Below are positions 6,801 to 7,794 of a stretch of 7,794 nt of DNA, piece by piece. The notes beneath the pieces were generated by a model, which searched no databases, was not told where the DNA came from, and was given only the letters and a program-made list of their open reading frames with translations. This DNA is from JAWVZU01 sp033722075. Its GTDB lineage: Bacteria; Pseudomonadota; Gammaproteobacteria; Xanthomonadales; SZUA-38. The first letter of the stretch is position 1; every line of letters begins with the position of its first letter. The position numbers and the translations under genes are program-made. Location of the stretch: assembly GCA_033722075.1 (NCBI GenBank), contig JAWVZU010000194.1:1-7794 (forward strand), in the 5' to 3' direction.

Positions 6801-7794
6801 TCTCGTCATCGATGCAACCGCAGAGGTCAGTTCTGAAGCGGCTGATCCCGATCCCCTGAACAACGCCGATTCGGTCAATCAGCCGGTTGCGGTCAGCTCG
6901 CCCGTCGGCGTGGTCAAGAGTGACGCGGCCACTTCCGTGGTGGCTGGTGAGACGACGCAGTACACCATCGACCTGGCCAACAGCGGCTTGTCGGACGCGT
7001 TGAACGTCCAGATCACGGATGTCCTGCCGACGCTGCCCGGAATGACTGCGGGAGTGGTTGACGCCACGGTTGCCTGGACCTGCACCGATCAGAGGCCGTA
7101 CGGAGCGGAGATAGCCGTTTCGCTGCCTGACATCGAAGCACTGGGCGGCATCTCGGCCGCGGCATTCTCGCCCGCCGAAGATCAGCTGGCTGTCGTGTCG
7201 AGCGCCGGCGCATTGGCCCTGCTGAATCGTGAGTCCGATGGCGACCTGACCCATGTTGATCTGCTGACCACCGGGTCAGAAGGGGCCGACGAGGAACCGT
7301 TGACGGCACTAGCGGGTGCTGCGGGCGTGGCCTTTGATCCGAGCGGTCGATTCATCTTCGTGGCTGCAGCCGACAGCAATGCGGTCCTCGCATTCGAAAT
7401 CGACGCCGATACGGGCTTGCTGGAACACGTCGACACCGTGGTCAGCAGCAGCCAGACGCCGGGGCTCGTCGGCGCCCGGTCCGTCGCGATCAGCCCCGAT
7501 GGCAGCCATGTCTACGTTGGTGCCGAGACCGGCAATTCCATCGCCATACTTGAATGGCGATCGGCGAGCCGAACGCTCAATCACCTCAAGCGAGTCCGAG
7601 ACGGGTTCGGGGACCTGAGCGAGGTTGGCGTGATCGATGGACCGCGCCGCGTTGCGGTGCAGCCGGACGGACAATTCGTTCATGTGCTGTCCGACGGCAC
7701 GGGTGCTTTCGCTACCTTCCGTCGAGACGCCGATTCGGGGCTCCTGTCCCTGGTCGAGGTCTTGAGGTCCGGATCCGCCGGCGGCGCGCTGGCC
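1..7794 (+). CDS. Giant DUF11 / beta-propeller repeat protein, internal fragment (both ends missing)
   Basis: Frame +1 is open across the whole window: 2598 codons, at least about 260 kDa. There is no start codon with a ribosome binding site and no stop, so the gene extends past both edges. The translation alternates lactonase-like (PF10282/YVTN-type) propeller blades with DUF11 (PF01345) Ig-like domains. Five DUF11 domains are at least partly visible and four of them are visibly split by or abut propellers. All 12 cysteines lie in the DUF11 parts and none in the blades, as expected of an exported protein with structural disulfides. The chain is rich in Asp, Gly, Ala, Ser, Thr and Val and poor in Lys and Cys. 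No signal peptide, transmembrane segment, anchor or secretion domain is in view; these would lie in the missing ends. No enzyme active site was recognised. The likely role, by inference, is a cell-surface or secreted adhesin or binding scaffold. The lactonase name reflects fold similarity, not demonstrated activity. Confidence 0.96.
871..2040 (+). repeat. Propeller P1b, seven blades, joined directly to P1a
   Basis: Seven blades start near 958, 1126, 1303, 1462, 1621, 1774 and 1948, with cores such as SGDGDHVYATG, DPSGEFLYTAG, TADGKYVIAAA and APNGGNAYVVG. The last is a three-strand half-blade ending AAFRLG just before Cys682. The strand PVFGLIEVE at 871-897 resembles the GLLGLIEEF strand that opens the propeller at 5599. 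I read it as the outer strand that closes the ring with the last half-blade. No DUF11 sequence separates this propeller from P1a. The exact boundary is uncertain: LNFLESVQD at 1081-1107 is an alternative closing strand. Confidence 0.82.
2041..2289 (+). other. DUF11 domain D1, C-terminal half, with extra two-Cys loop
   Basis: The sequence resumes a DUF11 domain after the propeller pair: SCSASGSGSIDDEVN, then AAGGAVSYSAVLE, matching the usual CxASGSGxIxDxVxLxAGGSVxYxV pattern. Its first half, with the W-T-C motif, should lie upstream of the window. The end differs from its sisters. Where they run TGTLxNTATV directly, this one has a longer loop with Cys721 and Cys737 (bases 2161-2211) before an AEIRAEGVTD strand. 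It closes with GGQSATHDTAV, a variant of the usual NNSATDxDTV. Cys682 at 2044-2046 presumably pairs with a cysteine upstream of P1a. Confidence 0.82.
2299..2481 (+). other. DUF11 domain D2, N-terminal half
   Basis: This stretch opens with ADLQISKNNDQ, followed by VPGERVTYTIEIVNNGPSDA, a near-canonical DUF11 start. It runs to TTWTC, with Trp825 and Cys827. The loop after NNGPSDA is slightly longer than usual (VHNLPGSVTFTDSL). The domain is interrupted right after the conserved W-T-C and resumes at 3703, about 407 residues later. Confidence 0.9.
2482..3702 (+). repeat. Propeller P2, seven blades, inserted in D2
   Basis: Seven blades start near 2587, 2809, 2959, 3139, 3292, 3451 and 3607. Cores include TADGQFVFVAA, DAANDRLYVAA, TPSADFLFVAA, SADGMTLFASA, TADGRHLYIAA and SPDDEFLYIAG. 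The segment before blade 1 begins GGLSFVEAQD, which would supply the ring-closing strand, and then runs on with about 20 extra residues. Blade 1 itself is the most divergent: it lacks a recognisable PDG turn and reads DLVLAANPELSTVSVFGRN where VYVAA normally sits. No cysteine and no lysine occur between Cys827 and Cys1235. Confidence 0.88.
3703..3888 (+). other. DUF11 domain D2, C-terminal half
   Basis: This half begins at Cys1235 with CQASGTGAPENIAL and AAGGQVVFEI, then ATGSLSNTATI, and ends SSATDEDV. It is the direct continuation of the DUF11 pattern left at Cys827. Together the two halves make one ordinary-length domain, which is the main evidence that P2 is an insertion and not a separate neighbour. 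Confidence 0.88.
3901..3927 (+). other. DUF11 domain D3, first strand only
   Basis: Nine residues, ADLAITKTD (1301-1309), are the hallmark opening strand of a DUF11 domain. The expected continuation (DGxxxxxPGxxxTYxI) is not found next. It reappears at about 5041 after a propeller. The split here is therefore after the first strand, not at the W-T-C loop. Confidence 0.8.
3928..5022 (+). repeat. Propeller P3, seven blades, inserted near the start of D3
   Basis: Seven blades start near 3955, 4132, 4291, 4450, 4624, 4783 and 4939. They are regular and easy to align: DDLHVYVAGRSDAAI, SNDGLLLIAAGTDSNAL, SFDDRHFYATAQTSNAL, SPDDKHVYVAAPDSNSI, SPDGSFLYALGSREASL, KPDGSRLYVAATASDAV and SEPHLYVAASEDNSV. 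Connectors carry GLLGV, GLNGA, GLAAP, GLEGV, GLSGA and GLAGA. The last blade is a half-blade without its outer strand, as in P1b, P2 and P4. It has no cysteine and only three lysines. Confidence 0.9.
5023..5424 (+). other. DUF11 domain D3, main body, with four-Cys loop
   Basis: After SIVDGRGG comes VAPGSELTYRIEVFNHGPSD, then the W-V-C motif (Trp1726, Cys1728). The loop at this point is short and uninterrupted, with further cysteines at 1737, 1740 and 1748 (bases 5209-5244). It continues CSGDINESVDLPSGTSVLFE, TGTLVNTATVTAPAGVTD and NNSATDDDTV, an almost consensus DUF11 ending. It serves as the internal reference for what an uninserted W-T-C loop looks like in this protein. Confidence 0.92.
5437..5598 (+). 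other. DUF11 domain D4, N-terminal half
   Basis: ADVMVEVTALSGNPSAGAPADYQIDVVNLGPSVA-type sequence gives the DUF11 opening, with the PG turn degraded to GAP. It ends in ATWTC, with Trp1864 and Cys1866. It follows the end of D3 after only a few residues, so D3 and D4 are in direct tandem. The domain is interrupted after Cys1866. Confidence 0.88.
5599..6693 (+). repeat. Propeller P4, seven blades, inserted in D4
   Basis: A leading strand GLLGLIEEFQTE precedes blades starting near 5665, 5830, 5986, 6154, 6313, 6469 and 6613. Cores are SPDGSNVYAVG, SADGEFVFVAG, SPDGFYLYAAS, SPDGAYLYAIG, APDGSRVFVAS, a weakened TSDGRLLQVG and a short GLSRYLYAAAG. The seventh blade has only three strands, so the leading strand would complete it, the usual way such rings close. 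This is the cleanest propeller in the window for counting blades. It contains no cysteine and no lysine. Confidence 0.92.
6694..6888 (+). other. DUF11 domain D4, C-terminal half
   Basis: Starting at Cys2232, the sequence CTEEGSGPVDDLIDLSATGS and VTYMVQGF continues the DUF11 pattern left at Cys1866, 365 residues earlier. The rest is somewhat diverged: GARGDLVIDATAEV replaces the usual TGTLxNTATV. The end, DPLNNADSVNQPV, matches the family's NPxNNxAxDxxxV closing motif. Confidence 0.86.
6895..7083 (+). other. DUF11 domain D5, N-terminal half
   Basis: SPVGVVKSDAATSVVAGETT and TQYTIDLANSGLSDA show a DUF11 opening, followed by VQITDVLPTLPG and then AWTC with Trp2359 and Cys2361. As in D2 and D4, propeller sequence begins immediately after this motif. 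The partner cysteine and second half are expected beyond the right edge. Confidence 0.88.
7084..7794 (+). repeat. Propeller P5, first four blades (cut by window end)
   Basis: A leading strand (GAEIAVSLPD) is followed by blades starting near 7150, 7321, 7477 and 7645. Cores are SPAEDQLAVVSSAGAL, DPSGRFIFVAAADSNAV, SPDGSHVYVGAETGNSI and QPDGQFVHVLSDGTGAF. The fourth blade runs off the window in a GSAGGALA connector. By analogy with P2, P3 and P4, three more blades and then a CxxSG motif should follow downstream. Confidence 0.88.

Noticed and set aside
5905..7254. 449-codon open frame on the minus strand
   Set aside because: Same reasoning: it runs antisense to P4, D4, D5 and P5 and ignores all module borders. 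Its length follows from composition and the repeat periodicity of the sense strand.
1..7794. Several separate lactonase genes in an operon
   Set aside because: There is no stop codon, start signal or gap between the propellers in frame +1, and the DUF11 halves on either side of P2 and P4 complete each other.
1..7794. CRISPR array or tandem DNA repeats
   Set aside because: The periodicity of about 150-180 bases is a protein-level blade repeat. The nucleotide copies are too diverged for direct repeats with spacers.

Overview
The whole window is the interior of a single gene. Frame +1 stays open from base 1 to base 7794 (2598 codons, no stop, no start at the left edge), so both ends of the gene lie outside. 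The product is a very large, modular, repetitive, acidic protein, almost certainly exported. I see no second gene, RNA gene, mobile element, promoter, terminator or CRISPR array. The many shorter open frames in other phases and on the minus strand are shadows of this frame. Residue numbers below count from window base 1, not from the true N-terminus.

Two kinds of module alternate. The first is a lactonase/YVTN-type beta-propeller built from blades of roughly 45-70 residues. The typical blade pattern is a hydrophobic strand, then SPDG or ADG, then xxVYVAA, then SxxAIxxFxRDxxTGxLxF, then a loop ending GLxGA or GLxGP. The second is the DUF11 type (PF01345 / TIGR01451 'conserved repeat domain', an Ig-like fold): ADLxIxKxD, then PGxxxTYTIxxxNxGPSDA, then a WTC motif, then CxxSGxG, then a NNSATDxDxV ending. 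The modules are not simply strung together. The propellers are inserted inside the DUF11 domains. In at least two complete cases the insert sits exactly between the conserved Cys of W-T-C and the next conserved Cys, so a disulfide would staple the two ends of a 365-407 residue propeller.

Layout: 1-2040, thirteen visible blades, best read as one propeller missing its first blade (1-870) joined directly to a complete seven-bladed one (871-2040); 2041-2289, second half of DUF11 domain D1; 2299-2481, first half of D2; 2482-3702, seven-bladed propeller; 3703-3888, second half of D2; 3901-3927, first strand of D3; 3928-5022, seven-bladed propeller in a different DUF11 loop; 5023-5424, rest of D3; 5437-5598, first half of D4; 5599-6693, seven-bladed propeller; 6694-6888, second half of D4; 6895-7083, first half of D5; 7084-7794, first four blades of another propeller, cut by the window edge. 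There are 38 visible blades in all.

The DNA is GC-rich with a strong preference for GCC, GGC, CTG, GAC and GTC codons. This fits a high-GC Gram-negative bacterium, perhaps a gammaproteobacterium, but composition alone cannot settle the taxon. The likely role is a secreted or cell-surface scaffold or adhesin displaying a row of propellers. That function is inferred from architecture; no catalytic residues could be assigned.
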